Source of the DNA: Gemmobacter caeruleus
Lineage (GTDB): Bacteria; Pseudomonadota; Alphaproteobacteria; Rhodobacterales; Rhodobacteraceae
DNA length: 64,000 bases
NCBI RefSeq assembly: GCF_008271655.1
Contig: NZ_VKKX01000022.1
Location: 248,001 to 312,000, forward strand
Direction: 5' to 3'
A program made the translations under genes and the position numbers. Shown one piece after another: positions 53,644 to 62,256 of this stretch. How positions within the stretch are numbered: the first letter of the stretch is position 1; each line of letters begins with the position of its first letter. The notes under the pieces were generated by a model. It was not told the DNA's origin. It saw only the letters and a list, made by a program, of their open reading frames with translations, and made no database searches.

Positions 53644-53725
53644 GCCATTCCGTTAGCGAAAGCAGTGTTGCAGGCGTGGTCGCCCGCCGCTAGGACAGGG
53701 CAAACATCATCCAACGGGGATTACC

Positions 53726-54691
53726 ATGGCCGATGCCGCACAATTCCAGGACCGTCTGCTTTCGCTGGGCCTTGCCCGGGTGTCCGAGGCGGCGGCGCTT
53801 GCCTCTGCCTCGCTGATCGGGCGCGGCGATGAAAAGGCCGCCGATCAGGCCGCCGTCAACGCGATGCGCGACCAGCTCAACCTGCTCGACATCGCCGGCG
53901 TGGTGGTGATCGGCGAGGGCGAGCGCGACGAGGCCCCGATGCTTTTCATCGGCGAGGAAGTGGGCACCGGCAATGGCCCCGCGGTGGATATCGCGCTCGA
54001 CCCGCTGGAGGGCACGACGCTGACCGCCAAGGACATGCCGAACGCGCTGACCGTGATCGCCATGGCGCCGCGCGGCACGCTGCTGCACGCCCCCGATGTC
54101 TATATGGAAAAGCTGGCCATCGGCCCGGGCTACAAGCCCGGCACCGTCACCATGACCATGACCCCGTCCGAGCGCGTTTCGGCCCTGGCCGCCGCCAAGG
54201 GGGTTTCGACCGAGAACATCACCGTCTGCGTGCTGGAACGCCCGCGCCATGAGGATCTGATCCAGGAGCTGCGCTCTACCGGGGCGTCGATCCGGCTGAT
54301 CACCGATGGCGATGTGGCAGGCGTGATGCATTGCGCCGAGCCCGAGGTGACGGGGATCGACATGTATATGGGTTCGGGTGGGGCACCCGAGGGGGTGCTG
54401 GCCGCCGCCGCGCTGAAATGCATGGGCGGGCAGTTCTTCGGCAAGCTGCTGTTTCGCAACGATGACGAACGCGCCCGCGCCCGCAAGGCCGGCATCACCA
54501 ATTTCGACCGCGTCTATACCCGCGACGATCTGGTGCGCGGCGACGTGATCTTTGCCGCGACCGGGGTGACCAATGGCTCGCTACTGGCGGGGATCAAGCG
54601 GGAGCCCGGCTGGGTGACGACCGAAACGCTGCTGATGCGGTCCAAGACCGGGTCGGTGCGGCGCATGACCTATCGCTCGCCGATGCGCTGA
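53726..54691 (+). CDS. glpX: Fructose-1,6-bisphosphatase class II
   Basis: This 321-residue GlpX-type phosphatase converts fructose-1,6-bisphosphate to fructose-6-phosphate for gluconeogenesis. Family motifs include VVVIGEGERDEAPMLFIGE near residue 55 and the metal-binding IALDPLEGTTL near residue 89. The substrate site segment MYMGSGGAPEGVLAAAALKC lies near residue 213. A strong terminator follows, so recJ, often the next gene in alphaproteobacteria, is not in this transcript. Confidence 0.95.
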   Translation: MADAAQFQDRLLSLGLARVSEAAALASASLIGRGDEKAADQAAVNAMRDQLNLLDIAGVVVIGEGERDEAPMLFIGEEVGTGNGPAVDIALDPLEGTTLTAKDMPNALTVIAMAPRGTLLHAPDVYMEKLAIGPGYKPGTVTMTMTPSERVSALAAAKGVSTENITVCVLERPRHEDLIQELRSTGASIRLITDGDVAGVMHCAEPEVTGIDMYMGSGGAPEGVLAAAALKCMGGQFFGKLLFRNDDERARARKAGITNFDRVYTRDDLVRGDVIFAATGVTNGSLLAGIKREPGWVTTETLLMRSKTGSVRRMTYRSPMR

Positions 54692-54709
54692 GCCGGCACC
54701 AAGGCCCGA

Positions 54710-54746
54710 AACGCCCGCCCCTCCCCCGTGAGGCGGCGGGCGTTTT
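54710..54746 (+). terminator. Rho-independent terminator after glpX
   Basis: AACGCCCGCC (54710-54719) pairs with GGCGGGCGTT (54735-54744) across a 15-base loop, followed by TT. Confidence 0.85.
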
Positions 54747-54838
54747 CACATCTGCACGCTTTCTGCACGGGCCATGCGGGGCGGTTGCGCAAGGCATGGG
54801 TCAGACCGGGGCAACCGTTCTGATGACAGGAGCCCGCC

Positions 54839-56299
54839 TTGCCCCGCATGATCCCGCCCCCCGTCCTGCCCGCCTGCCTGGCCCGCGATGCCTGGTGGCT
54901 GGACAGCCCGCCCCCCGGCACCGCAACGCCCGCGCCCGATCTGCCCCGGCGCGGACCGGGCCGGGTTGTCGGCCTGCTGGTGCTGATCGTGCTGGGCGAT
55001 GCGCTGTTCTATGGCCAGCGCCCCGGCCTGTCGCTGGTGCTTTATGCGGCGGCGGTGTTCGCGGTGACGCTGACCGTGGCGCCGCGCGGGGCAGAATGGC
55101 GGCGGCCGGCGCTGCTGCTGGCGGTCGCGGCGCTGCCGGTGATCGACCATGCGCAGCCGCTGGCGGTGCTGTTCCTGCTGGCCGGGCTGCTGGTGGCGAT
55201 CGTCTGGGCGCGGCGCCCGAGCGATCTGGCCGCCGGGGTTCTGGGCCTGTTGCGGCACCTGCCACTGGCCGGGCCACGCGCGCTGATGGCCGGGATACGT
55301 CAGCGCGGCCTGCGGCGCGGATGGCCGCGCCCCGCCGCGCTGTGGCGGGGATGGGCCTTGCCACTGGGCGGAACGCTGATCCTGATCGCGCTCTTGTCCG
55401 AGGCGAACCCGATCCTGTCGGGCTGGCTGAATGCGCTGCGCCTGCCCGATGTCGATCTGGGCGCGCTGCTGCGGCGCGTGATGTTCTGGGCCGGGCTGGC
55501 ACTGGTGGTCTGGCCGCTGCTGTTGCCCGCGCCGCCGCGGGCACTGCCGGCCCTGCCCCGCCTGCGCGGCACCGGCTTTACCGCCGAGGCCGTGCGCCGC
55601 GCGCTGATCCTGTTCAATGCGGCGCTGCTGCTGCAAACCGGGCTGGATGCGGTTTACCTCTGGGGCGGGGCCGCGCTGCCGCCGGGCATGTCGGCGGCGG
55701 AATATGCGCATCGCGGCGCCTATCCGCTTTTGGCGACCGCATTGCTGGCGGGGGCTTTTGCGCTGGCGGCGCGGCCCTTTCTGGCCGAACAGCGCTTCCT
55801 GCGTCCGCTGATGGCGCTGTGGCTGGGCCAGAACATCGCGCTGACCCTGTCGGCGCTGTTGCGGCTGGATCACTATGTCGCGCTGTATGGCCTGACCTAT
55901 CTGCGGGCCTATGCGGCGATCTGGATGGGGCTGGTGGCCCTGGGCCTCGGGCTGACCTTCTGGCAAATCTGGCGCGGACGGTCGAACCGCTGGCTGCTGA
56001 TGCGCTGCACAGGGCTGGGGCTGACCACGCTTTACGCCTGCTGCTTTGTGAATTTCGCGGCGGTGGTGGCACGGGTCAACCTGTCGCGCAGCATGGTCGA
56101 TCTGGAATATACCTGCGGCCTTGGCCCGATGGCCGCCGCCGAAATGGCCCGCGCACCGCTCGGGCGGCTTTGCGTGACCGAAGGGCCGCAGATCGCCGAT
56201 TGGCGCGAATGGGGGTTTCGCGGCTGGCGTGTCTCCCGCTACATCGGGGTAGCACCGGGTTACATGGGATGGGCCGATGAAAATCCTCGTGGTCGATGA
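54839..56299 (+). CDS. DUF4173 family integral membrane protein
   Basis: This 486-residue protein has about 10-12 hydrophobic helices and the DUF4173 hallmark region around LILFNAALLLQTGLDAVYLW and AAEYAHRGAYPLLATALL (about residues 250-310). It appears to start at TTG (54839), since CAGGAG lies six bases upstream, while the first in-frame ATG (54848) would be 15 bases away. Its last 23 bases overlap the next gene, an OmpR-type regulator, so the membrane protein and two-component system are translationally linked. It may be part of the sensory input; no activity is known. Confidence 0.85.
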   Translation: MPRMIPPPVLPACLARDAWWLDSPPPGTATPAPDLPRRGPGRVVGLLVLIVLGDALFYGQRPGLSLVLYAAAVFAVTLTVAPRGAEWRRPALLLAVAALPVIDHAQPLAVLFLLAGLLVAIVWARRPSDLAAGVLGLLRHLPLAGPRALMAGIRQRGLRRGWPRPAALWRGWALPLGGTLILIALLSEANPILSGWLNALRLPDVDLGALLRRVMFWAGLALVVWPLLLPAPPRALPALPRLRGTGFTAEAVRRALILFNAALLLQTGLDAVYLWGGAALPPGMSAAEYAHRGAYPLLATALLAGAFALAARPFLAEQRFLRPLMALWLGQNIALTLSALLRLDHYVALYGLTYLRAYAAIWMGLVALGLGLTFWQIWRGRSNRWLLMRCTGLGLTTLYACCFVNFAAVVARVNLSRSMVDLEYTCGLGPMAAAEMARAPLGRLCVTEGPQIADWREWGFRGWRVSRYIGVAPGYMGWADENPRGR

Positions 56300-56951
56300 C
56301 GATCCGCGCCTGCGCGAGGTGGTTACGATCGCCCTGCATCGCGCGGGCTTCACCACGATCACCGCCGCCGATGGCCAGGCCGCGCTGACCCATGCCGCGC
56401 GCGAGGCGCCCGATCTGGTGGTGCTGGATATCGGCCTGCCCGAGATGGACGGGCTGGAGGTCTGCCGCCGGCTGCGCCAGAAATCCGACCTGCCGATCCT
56501 GTTCCTGACCGCCCGCGATGACGAGATCGACCGCATTCTGGGCCTGGAACTGGGGGCCGACGATTACGTCACCAAGCCGTTTTCGCCCCGCGAACTGGTC
56601 GCGCGGATTCGCGCCATTCTCAAGCGCAGCACTGGTGCCGCCGGTGCCGACCGACCGCTCTGCCATGGTGCGATCACGCTGGACCGGGGGCGCCATGCCT
56701 GCCTTGTGCAGGGCGCGCCCGTCGATCTGACCGCGACCGAGATGGCGATCCTCGCCACGCTGATGCGCGCGCCCGAACGGGTGTTCCCCCGCCCGGCCCT
56801 GACCGATGCGATCTGGGGCGCCGGCAGCCCGGTTTCCGACCGCACGCTGGACAGCCACCTGCGCAACCTGCGCCGCAAACTGGCCGAGGCCGGCGCGCCC
56901 GAGGCGATCCGCAGCCTGCATGGCGTGGGTCTGGGCATGGGCACGGCATGA
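56277..56951 (+). CDS. OmpR-family response regulator
   Basis: This 224-residue protein has an N-terminal receiver with VVDDDPRLREV, the phospho-acceptor Asp in LVVLDIGLPEMDG (about residue 51), LTARDDE and VTKPFSPRE. A C-terminal winged helix of the OmpR/PhoB type follows (about residues 130-224). All receiver residues are intact. Its gene starts inside the DUF4173 gene and overlaps the histidine kinase gene by four bases. It should be phosphorylated by that kinase. Confidence 0.94.
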   Translation: MKILVVDDDPRLREVVTIALHRAGFTTITAADGQAALTHAAREAPDLVVLDIGLPEMDGLEVCRRLRQKSDLPILFLTARDDEIDRILGLELGADDYVTKPFSPRELVARIRAILKRSTGAAGADRPLCHGAITLDRGRHACLVQGAPVDLTATEMAILATLMRAPERVFPRPALTDAIWGAGSPVSDRTLDSHLRNLRRKLAEAGAPEAIRSLHGVGLGMGTA

Positions 56952-57970
56952 GGCGGCACTGGCGCCCGCCCCTGTGGTTCGTGCTGGGCGGCGCGCTTGG
57001 CGGCACGCTGGCGCTGTCGCTCGCGGGGTTGATCGCGCTGCGCTATCTGGGGCCGGAGATCGGCTTTCGCAACGGCGCGGCGCTGCTGGCCGGGCTGATC
57101 GGGGTGCTGACGCTGGGCCTGTTGTGGCTGCTGGTGCGGCTGCTTTTGCGCCCGGTTCAGGCGCTGGCCGCCTTTGCCGCCGAGACGCGGCGCAGCGGCA
57201 ATCCGCCGCCCCCCGCGCATTACGGCACGCGCGAATTGCGCGCCATGGGCCAGTCGGTGCTGGACATGGCCCAGACCTTGCAGAACCGCGAGGCGACGAT
57301 CCGCGCCTTTACCGATCATGTCACGCATGAGCTGAAGACCCCCGTCACCGCGCTTCTCGCCGCCAGCGAATTGCTGGAGGACGCCGATCTGGGCGCCGAG
57401 GATCGTGCGCTGGTGGCGCAGATCGGGTCGGCGGCGCGGCAGATGCAGGCGCAGCTGGCCAGCCTGCGCGCCATGGCCGCCGCGCGCGAGCCTGGCCATC
57501 ACGGCGCCTGCCGCCTTTCGGCGCTGCTGCCCGGGCTGGCCGCGCGTCACACCGAATTGCGGCTGGAGGTTCAGGGCGACGACCCGCTGCTCACGCTGGC
57601 GGAAAGCGGCCTTGCGCCCTGCCTCGATCACCTGCTGGGCAATGCGGCGGCGCAAGGCGCCCGGCGGCTGCGGCTGGAGGCGCGGGCGACCGCGCGGGGT
57701 GCAGCGCTGATCGTGGCCGATGACGGGCCCGGCATTTCCGAAGGCAACCGCCCGCATGTGTTCGAGCCGTTCTTCACCACGCGGCGCGAAAGCGGCGGCA
57801 CCGGCATGGGCCTCGCCATCGTCGCGGCGCTCTTGCGCGCACATGGCGGCGACATCACGCTGACCGAGCCGCCCCCGGGCTGGACCGGCGCCGCCTTCCG
57901 GCTGCGCCTGCCCGATCAGACGCGCCAGCGCAGCCGCGGCCCGGTCTCGGAAAACCCCTCACGCCGGTAA
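56948..57970 (+). CDS. Sensor histidine kinase
   Basis: This 340-residue membrane kinase has two N-terminal TM helices with a short periplasmic loop (about residues 10-30 and 38-60), then a HAMP-like linker. The H-box FTDHVTHELKTPVTALL has an intact His. The ATPase domain shows the N-box LLGNAAAQGA, G1 ADDGPGIS and G2 GGTGMGLAIV. With such a small periplasmic part it may sense membrane state or the neighbouring DUF4173 protein. Its 3' end overlaps the convergent GNAT gene by 55 bases. Confidence 0.92.
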   Translation: MRRHWRPPLWFVLGGALGGTLALSLAGLIALRYLGPEIGFRNGAALLAGLIGVLTLGLLWLLVRLLLRPVQALAAFAAETRRSGNPPPPAHYGTRELRAMGQSVLDMAQTLQNREATIRAFTDHVTHELKTPVTALLAASELLEDADLGAEDRALVAQIGSAARQMQAQLASLRAMAAAREPGHHGACRLSALLPGLAARHTELRLEVQGDDPLLTLAESGLAPCLDHLLGNAAAQGARRLRLEARATARGAALIVADDGPGISEGNRPHVFEPFFTTRRESGGTGMGLAIVAALLRAHGGDITLTEPPPGWTGAAFRLRLPDQTRQRSRGPVSENPSRR

Positions 57971-58374
57971 AAGGCCAGCGTCCGCGCCCAGTCGGGCTGG
58001 GTGGGGGCGCCAACCTCCAGCCGGGTCCAGCCGCGCCGGGTGGCCTCTTGCCGCGCGGCCTTCAGCAACTGCCGGGCCACCCCTTGCGAGCGGCGCTCGG
58101 GGCAGACGTAGAGTTCGGTGATCTCGCCAAAGGCGCCGCCCGCATAGACAGCGGCGCAGGCGTTCAGCATCAGCACGCCGACAGGCGCGCCTTCGTCGCG
58201 GGCCAGAAATCCGGTCACAGTCGGATTTCCGTTCGGTCGGTCGATCAGCCGGGTGGCAAGCGGCAGCAGATCCGCCCCGGTCGGGCCGTCTTCGCCACCC
58301 AGTTCGCGCAACAGCGCCGCGATCAGGTCACAGGCCGCCGGAATATCCGCGGCGTCGATCCGGTCAATCTGCAT
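57916..58374 (-). CDS. GNAT family N-acetyltransferase (minus strand)
   Basis: This is a roughly 152-residue acetyltransferase. The acetyl-CoA loop is VCPERRSQGVARQLLKAARQ near residue 90, after ITELYV; the C-terminal part is WARTLAFYRREGFSET. The ATG at 58374 gives the conserved start (MQIDRIDAADIPAACD); upstream in-frame codons are less plausible. The 3' end overlaps the histidine kinase gene by 55 bases in convergent orientation. Its substrate is unknown. Confidence 0.85.
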   Translation of the reverse strand: MQIDRIDAADIPAACDLIAALLRELGGEDGPTGADLLPLATRLIDRPNGNPTVTGFLARDEGAPVGVLMLNACAAVYAGGAFGEITELYVCPERRSQGVARQLLKAARQEATRRGWTRLEVGAPTQPDWARTLAFYRREGFSETGPRLRWRV

Positions 58375-58443
58375 CACGTCCCCCGTTCCTGGCATCCCCG
58401 CTGGGATAGCAGGCCGGGTCGGGCGGTGCAAGATTTGATCAAA

Positions 58444-58893
58444 TTATTCGGTGTCCGGGGCCAGCACCATCTGGGTCTGCGTCACCAGCGCGGCCAGCTT
58501 GCCATCGGGGCGCAGGATACGGGTCTGCCAGACCTGGGTCTTGCGGCCGCGATGCAGGGGTTCGGTCACAGCGCGGGCGATCTCGCCGGGGTTCAGCGGA
58601 CGAAAGAAGTTGGTCTTGCTTTCGACCGTCACCGTGCCCTCGCCGGGGCGCAGGTTCAGAAAGGTCGCCGTGCCGCCCATGTTATCGGCCAGCGCCATGA
58701 CCGCGCCACCGTGCAATTGACCGTTGCGGTTGGTCAGCGCCTCGGTCACCGGCAGTTCCGCCTCCACCCCGTCGCGCGTCGCGCGCAGCACGCGCAGGCC
58801 CATCAGCCGGGCAAAGGGCGGCTGCGCGGCGGCGATTTCGGCCAGCCGCGCGGCATCGTCGGTTTCGGTCGGGGCGGTCTGGGGGGCGGACAT
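58444..58893 (-). CDS. PaaI-like hotdog-fold thioesterase
   Basis: This 149-residue protein is a PaaI-type thioesterase with NRNGQLHGGAVMALADNMGG near residue 55 and the following KTNFFRPLNPGE block. The catalytic Asn/Asp positions of the family appear to be kept. It is the third hotdog thioesterase in the window. Acyl-CoA substrate unknown. Confidence 0.88.
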   Translation of the reverse strand: MSAPQTAPTETDDAARLAEIAAAQPPFARLMGLRVLRATRDGVEAELPVTEALTNRNGQLHGGAVMALADNMGGTATFLNLRPGEGTVTVESKTNFFRPLNPGEIARAVTEPLHRGRKTQVWQTRILRPDGKLAALVTQTQMVLAPDTE

Positions 58894-58967
58894 GCGGGGT
58901 CTTTCTGAACGCAGAGGCCCGCCGGGCTGCGGCGGGCCGGGTCAACACAAAGTGCCTGCGCGGCGGT

Positions 58968-59597
58968 TCAGCGCCGGCGGTCGCGGCGCGCGCTCATCGG
59001 CTGGAAGGCCACGCCGACATGGGCCTCGCAATAGGGTTTGCCCGGTTGCGAGGGCAGGCCACAGAACCAGAAATCCTCGGTCGCGGGGTCGCCCACCGGC
59101 CATTTGCAGGTGCGCTCGGTCAGTTCCATCAACGTCAGCCGGCGCGAGCGTTTTTCCACCTCACGCGCCGAGGCGAGCGTCTCGGGGCTGATCTCGTTGA
59201 TCGAGGGCTGCGGCGGCAGCGGTTGCCCCGCCGGCACGATGGGCTTGCGCAGCGGAATCGGCGTCACGTTATTGCCGGTCGCCGCAGGGGCGGCGGCGGG
59301 GGCAGCCGGGCGTTCCGGCGCGGGGCGCGGCTCGGCCGGGCGCGGCGCGGGCTGCGCGGCCACGGGTTCGGGCTTGGCGGCGGGCTCGGGCTTGGGCGCC
59401 ACCGGGGCCTCGGCCACGGCTTCGTCCTCCTCCTTGCCGCCGGGGCCGCCGACGCGGTTCGACAGGCCCAGACGATGCACCTTGCCGATGACGGCATTGC
59501 GCGTCACCCCGCCCAGTTCCTTGGCGATCTGGCTGGCGCTCTGGCCTTCAGCCCACATTTTCTTGAGCGTCTCGACGCGCTCGTCGGTCCAGGACAT
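58968..59597 (-). CDS. gcrA: GcrA cell cycle regulator
   Basis: This 209-residue protein matches GcrA, the alphaproteobacterial transcription regulator that binds sigma-70 and responds to CcrM-type DNA methylation. The N-terminal DNA-binding domain has the hallmark MSWTDERVETLKKMWAEGQS, then IAKELGGVTRNAVIGKVHRL. A long Pro/Ala/Glu-rich linker (about residues 55-120) separates it from the C-terminal domain with RRLTLMELTERTCKWPVGDP and the Cys-containing FWFCGLPSQPGKPYCEAH. The gene is monocistronic on the minus strand. Confidence 0.95.
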   Translation of the reverse strand: MSWTDERVETLKKMWAEGQSASQIAKELGGVTRNAVIGKVHRLGLSNRVGGPGGKEEDEAVAEAPVAPKPEPAAKPEPVAAQPAPRPAEPRPAPERPAAPAAAPAATGNNVTPIPLRKPIVPAGQPLPPQPSINEISPETLASAREVEKRSRRLTLMELTERTCKWPVGDPATEDFWFCGLPSQPGKPYCEAHVGVAFQPMSARRDRRR

Positions 59598-59714
59598 GCT
59601 TCACTCCGGTTCGGAAGACCCAGGCCCGGGGCTTGCCCGGCGGGAGACGCCATATTCTAGCCGCCCGCGCCGCAGATACAAGCGCCAGTAATCACCCGCG
59701 CGGCGGCAAGGCGC

Positions 59715-59978
59715 TCAATCCAGCCGAAACAGCTTGTCCCGCGCCGTCGCGCCGCGCAAAAGCGTGAGCCGCCCCTTGGCCACGCCCAGGGCCTCGGCCA
59801 GCAATTCCTGCACGGCGCGATTGGCGCGGCCATCCTCGGGCACCGCCGTCACCTGCGCCCGCAACTGGCCATCCTGTTCGCTCAGCGCGTTGCGGCTGGC
59901 ACGCGGGGTGACGCGCAGGGCAAATTCGGCGCCCGGCACCGCCAGCGCCCGCAGATCGGGTCCGGAGGGGCGCGCCAC
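59715..59978 (-). CDS. DUF167 (YggU) family protein
   Basis: This protein of about 87 residues starts at a GTG (59978) placed four bases after the stop of the transglycosylase gene; an in-frame ATG further upstream would run through that gene. The DUF167 motif region is FALRVTPRASRNALSEQDGQLRAQV..., with EDGRANRAVQELLAEALGV near the C-terminus. Family function is unknown. Translational coupling to the transglycosylase is likely. Confidence 0.82.
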   Translation of the reverse strand: MARPSGPDLRALAVPGAEFALRVTPRASRNALSEQDGQLRAQVTAVPEDGRANRAVQELLAEALGVAKGRLTLLRGATARDKLFRLD

Positions 59979-59982
59979 GCGC

Positions 59983-60447
59983 TCAGCCCCGCAGGCCGGT
60001 CTTTTCCAGCAGGCCCATGCGCTTGGCCTCATAGTAATAGCCGCGCGAATACCAGCCGACCGCGCGATCCTGATTGCCGCGCGCCACCAGCCAGGCACCC
60101 CGCAGATACTTGACCCCGTATTTCAGGTTGGTCTCGGCATCCAGCAGTTCCGCCGGCGCGCCACGATGGCCCATGGTGCGCGCAGTCTGCGGCAGGATCT
60201 GCATCAGCCCGAAATAGGGCCCGTTGCGCGCGGCCGGGTTATAGTTGCTCTCACGTTTCACCACCCGATGCACCAGCGATTCCGGCACGTCATATTCACG
60301 CGCATAATGCCGGATCAGCCGGTTCACCTCATCCGGGCCGCCCTGCATGGCGGGGGCCTCGGGGGCGGCGCGGCGGCGGCTGCCGCAGGCGGTCAGGCCA
60401 AGGCCCAGCATGGCCAGGATCAGGCTGCGGCGTGCGATCGGGGGCAT
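59983..60447 (-). CDS. Lipoprotein lytic transglycosylase (SLT domain)
   Basis: This protein of about 154 residues begins with a lipoprotein signal (LILAMLGLGLTACGS) and contains an SLT lysozyme-like domain. VPESLVHRVVKRESNYNPAA carries the catalytic Glu near residue 66, GPYFGLMQILPQTA follows, and NLKYGVKYLRGAWL comes later. It should cleave peptidoglycan non-hydrolytically in the periplasm. An upstream GTG (60456) is possible, but the ATG at 60447 has a better-spaced GAGAG site. It is followed by the DUF167 gene. Confidence 0.9.
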   Translation of the reverse strand: MPPIARRSLILAMLGLGLTACGSRRRAAPEAPAMQGGPDEVNRLIRHYAREYDVPESLVHRVVKRESNYNPAARNGPYFGLMQILPQTARTMGHRGAPAELLDAETNLKYGVKYLRGAWLVARGNQDRAVGWYSRGYYYEAKRMGLLEKTGLRG

Positions 60448-60608
60448 TCGGGTCACTCTCTGTCGGAAACCGGGGGCGGAAATCTCGGGCAGAGTGATAG
60501 CGGCTTAGCGCCCAGGCGAAAAGCCCCGCCCCATGGCTTTTTCGGCCCGGTGGCTTCCCCCCGCCGAAGCGCACGCCTATCTTGGCGGCAAATCTACAGG
60601 AACCTGAC

Positions 60609-61190
60609 ATGCCCGACCCCAATCCCGCCGCGCTCGACTTTCTGCAACGGCGCCGCTCTGTTCCCGCCAAGGTGCTGACCCTGCCCGTGCCGACCGCCGA
60701 TCAGTTGCAGCCGCTCCTGTCTGCCGCGCTGCGCGTGCCGGACCATGGCAAGATCGAGCCCTGGCGTCTGCTGGTGGTGACTGGCGGCGCGCTGGCCCGG
60801 CTTGCCGATCTGGCAGAGGCCCGCGCGACCGAACTGGGCGGCGACGCGGAAAAGATCGCCAAGGGGCGCGGGCAGTTCGATCAGGGGCATCTCGCGGTGG
60901 TGGTCATCGCCTCGCCCAAGGATCACCCCAAGGTGCCGCTCAGCGAACAGACCGCCTCGGCGGCCTGCGTCTGCCTCAGCCTCGTGAATGCCGCGCTGGC
61001 GGCGGGCTGGGGCGCCTGCTGGCTGACCGGCTGGGTCAGCCATGACCGCGGTTTTGCCGAGCCGGCCTTTGGCCTCGCGCCGCAGGAAAGCGTGGCGGGC
61101 ATCGTCCATATCGGGACCGCGCCCGCAGCACCCGTGCCCGACCGGCCGCGCCCCGACCCCGCCGCGCTGACCCGGTGGATGACGGAGTAG
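60609..61190 (+). CDS. Nitroreductase family protein
   Basis: This 193-residue flavin enzyme is of the YdjA-like nitroreductase type. FMN-binding features are FLQRRRSVPAKVL (about residues 10-22) and ALRVPDHGKIEPWRLLVV. The later parts SAACVCLSLVNAALAAGWGACWLTG and ESVAGIVHIGT are typical. The ATG at 60609 has a CAGGAA ribosome-binding site. The EI24 gene starts four bases after its stop. Substrate unknown. Confidence 0.9.
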   Translation: MPDPNPAALDFLQRRRSVPAKVLTLPVPTADQLQPLLSAALRVPDHGKIEPWRLLVVTGGALARLADLAEARATELGGDAEKIAKGRGQFDQGHLAVVVIASPKDHPKVPLSEQTASAACVCLSLVNAALAAGWGACWLTGWVSHDRGFAEPAFGLAPQESVAGIVHIGTAPAAPVPDRPRPDPAALTRWMTE

Positions 61191-61194
61191 GCAC

Positions 61195-61899
61195 ATGATC
61201 TTCACCGATTTTTCCCGCGCCCTGGGTCAGCTGGGCGACCCGCGTTTCCTGCGCGTGGTGGGGCTTGGCCTCGCGCTGTCGCTGGCGCTGCTGGTCGGGG
61301 TCTATGCCGGGATGCTGGGGCTGATCGAATGGCTGGCCCCCGCCACGGTCGAAATTCCCGGCATCGGCCCGGTGGGCGGGCTCGATACGCTGCTCTCCGT
61401 CGGGTCGTTCTTTCTGATGATCGGCTTGTCGATCTTTCTGATGATCCCGGTGGCGGCGCTGTTTTCCGGCCTGTTCCTGGAGGATGTGGTGGATGCGGTC
61501 GAGGATCTGCATTACCCCGCCCTGCCCGCCGTCACGCCTTTGCGCCTGTCCGACAGCCTGATCGACGCGCTGAATTTCTTTGGGCTGCTGGTGATGGCCA
61601 ATGCGCTGGCGCTGCTGCTCTACGCCTTTGCCGGGCCGTTCATTCCGGTGGTGTTCTGGGCGGTGAACGGGTTTCTGCTGGGGCGCGAATATTTCACGCT
61701 GGTCGCGATGCGCCGCCTTGGGCGCGAAGGGGCCAAGGCGCTGCGCGCGCGCCATGCCGGCCAGATCTGGCTGGCCGGCACGCTGATGGCGGCGCCGCTT
61801 TCGGTGCCGCTGGTGAACCTGCTGATCCCGGTGCTGGGCGTTGCCACCTTCACCCATCTGTTCCACCGGCTGAACGCCGCCGGGGCTCCGGCGCGCTGA
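61195..61899 (+). CDS. EI24 domain (CysZ-like) membrane protein
   Basis: This 234-residue protein has several hydrophobic helices and the EI24/CysZ pattern: an N-terminal FSRALGQLGDPRFLRVVGLG, a hydrophobic pair with IPVAALFSGLFLEDVVDAVE, and GREYFTLVAMRRLGREGAKA in the conserved loop. CysZ relatives transport sulfate; this branch is less characterised. It starts four bases after the nitroreductase gene and converges with the DUF1467 gene. Confidence 0.88.
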   Translation: MIFTDFSRALGQLGDPRFLRVVGLGLALSLALLVGVYAGMLGLIEWLAPATVEIPGIGPVGGLDTLLSVGSFFLMIGLSIFLMIPVAALFSGLFLEDVVDAVEDLHYPALPAVTPLRLSDSLIDALNFFGLLVMANALALLLYAFAGPFIPVVFWAVNGFLLGREYFTLVAMRRLGREGAKALRARHAGQIWLAGTLMAAPLSVPLVNLLIPVLGVATFTHLFHRLNAAGAPAR

Positions 61900-61921
61900 G
61901 CCGTCAGGCGCAGCCGGCACG

Positions 61922-61940
61922 CGGGGGCTCGATGCCCCCG
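61922..61940. terminator. Hairpin between convergent EI24 and DUF1467 genes
   Basis: CGGGGGC and GCCCCCG form a seven-base-pair stem with a TCGAT loop. There is no U-tract. The stem resembles that of the dispersed repeat elements, but the adjoining CAAATA arm is absent. Confidence 0.55.
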
Positions 61941-61968
61941 AGGGCCGGGACGGTCGCTGCCGCAGGTG

Positions 61969-62253
61969 TCATTCGCCCTGGCCAGCCGGACCCAGCGTGC
62001 CGCGGAAATCCAGATCGCGCACCGTGACGATGCCGCTGGTGATGAACCAGACCAGCCCCGCCCAGACCACGACCGTCACCGCCGTCGTGATCAGCGCCTT
62101 CTTCTTCACGCCGCCGCTGGCCGGGGCCGATTTCGGCGTACCCGGCACCACCTCGCCCGCCTCGTCCTGGCTGACGAAACGGATGGGCAGGACCATGAAG
62201 AACACCATGAACCAGGTCACGGCAAAGACGATCAGCGCGGCGGTGATGGACAT
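61969..62253 (-). CDS. DUF1467 family membrane protein
   Basis: This 94-residue protein has two TM helices (about residues 3-22 and 52-74) and a family-typical start (MSITAALIVFAVTWFMVFF), followed by LPIRFVSQDEAGEVVPGTP. It matches DUF1467, a small alphaproteobacterial family that is found next to methylmalonyl-CoA epimerase genes. It starts three bases after the mce stop. Function unknown. Confidence 0.9.
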   Translation of the reverse strand: MSITAALIVFAVTWFMVFFMVLPIRFVSQDEAGEVVPGTPKSAPASGGVKKKALITTAVTVVVWAGLVWFITSGIVTVRDLDFRGTLGPAGQGE

Positions 62254-62256
62254 GGG

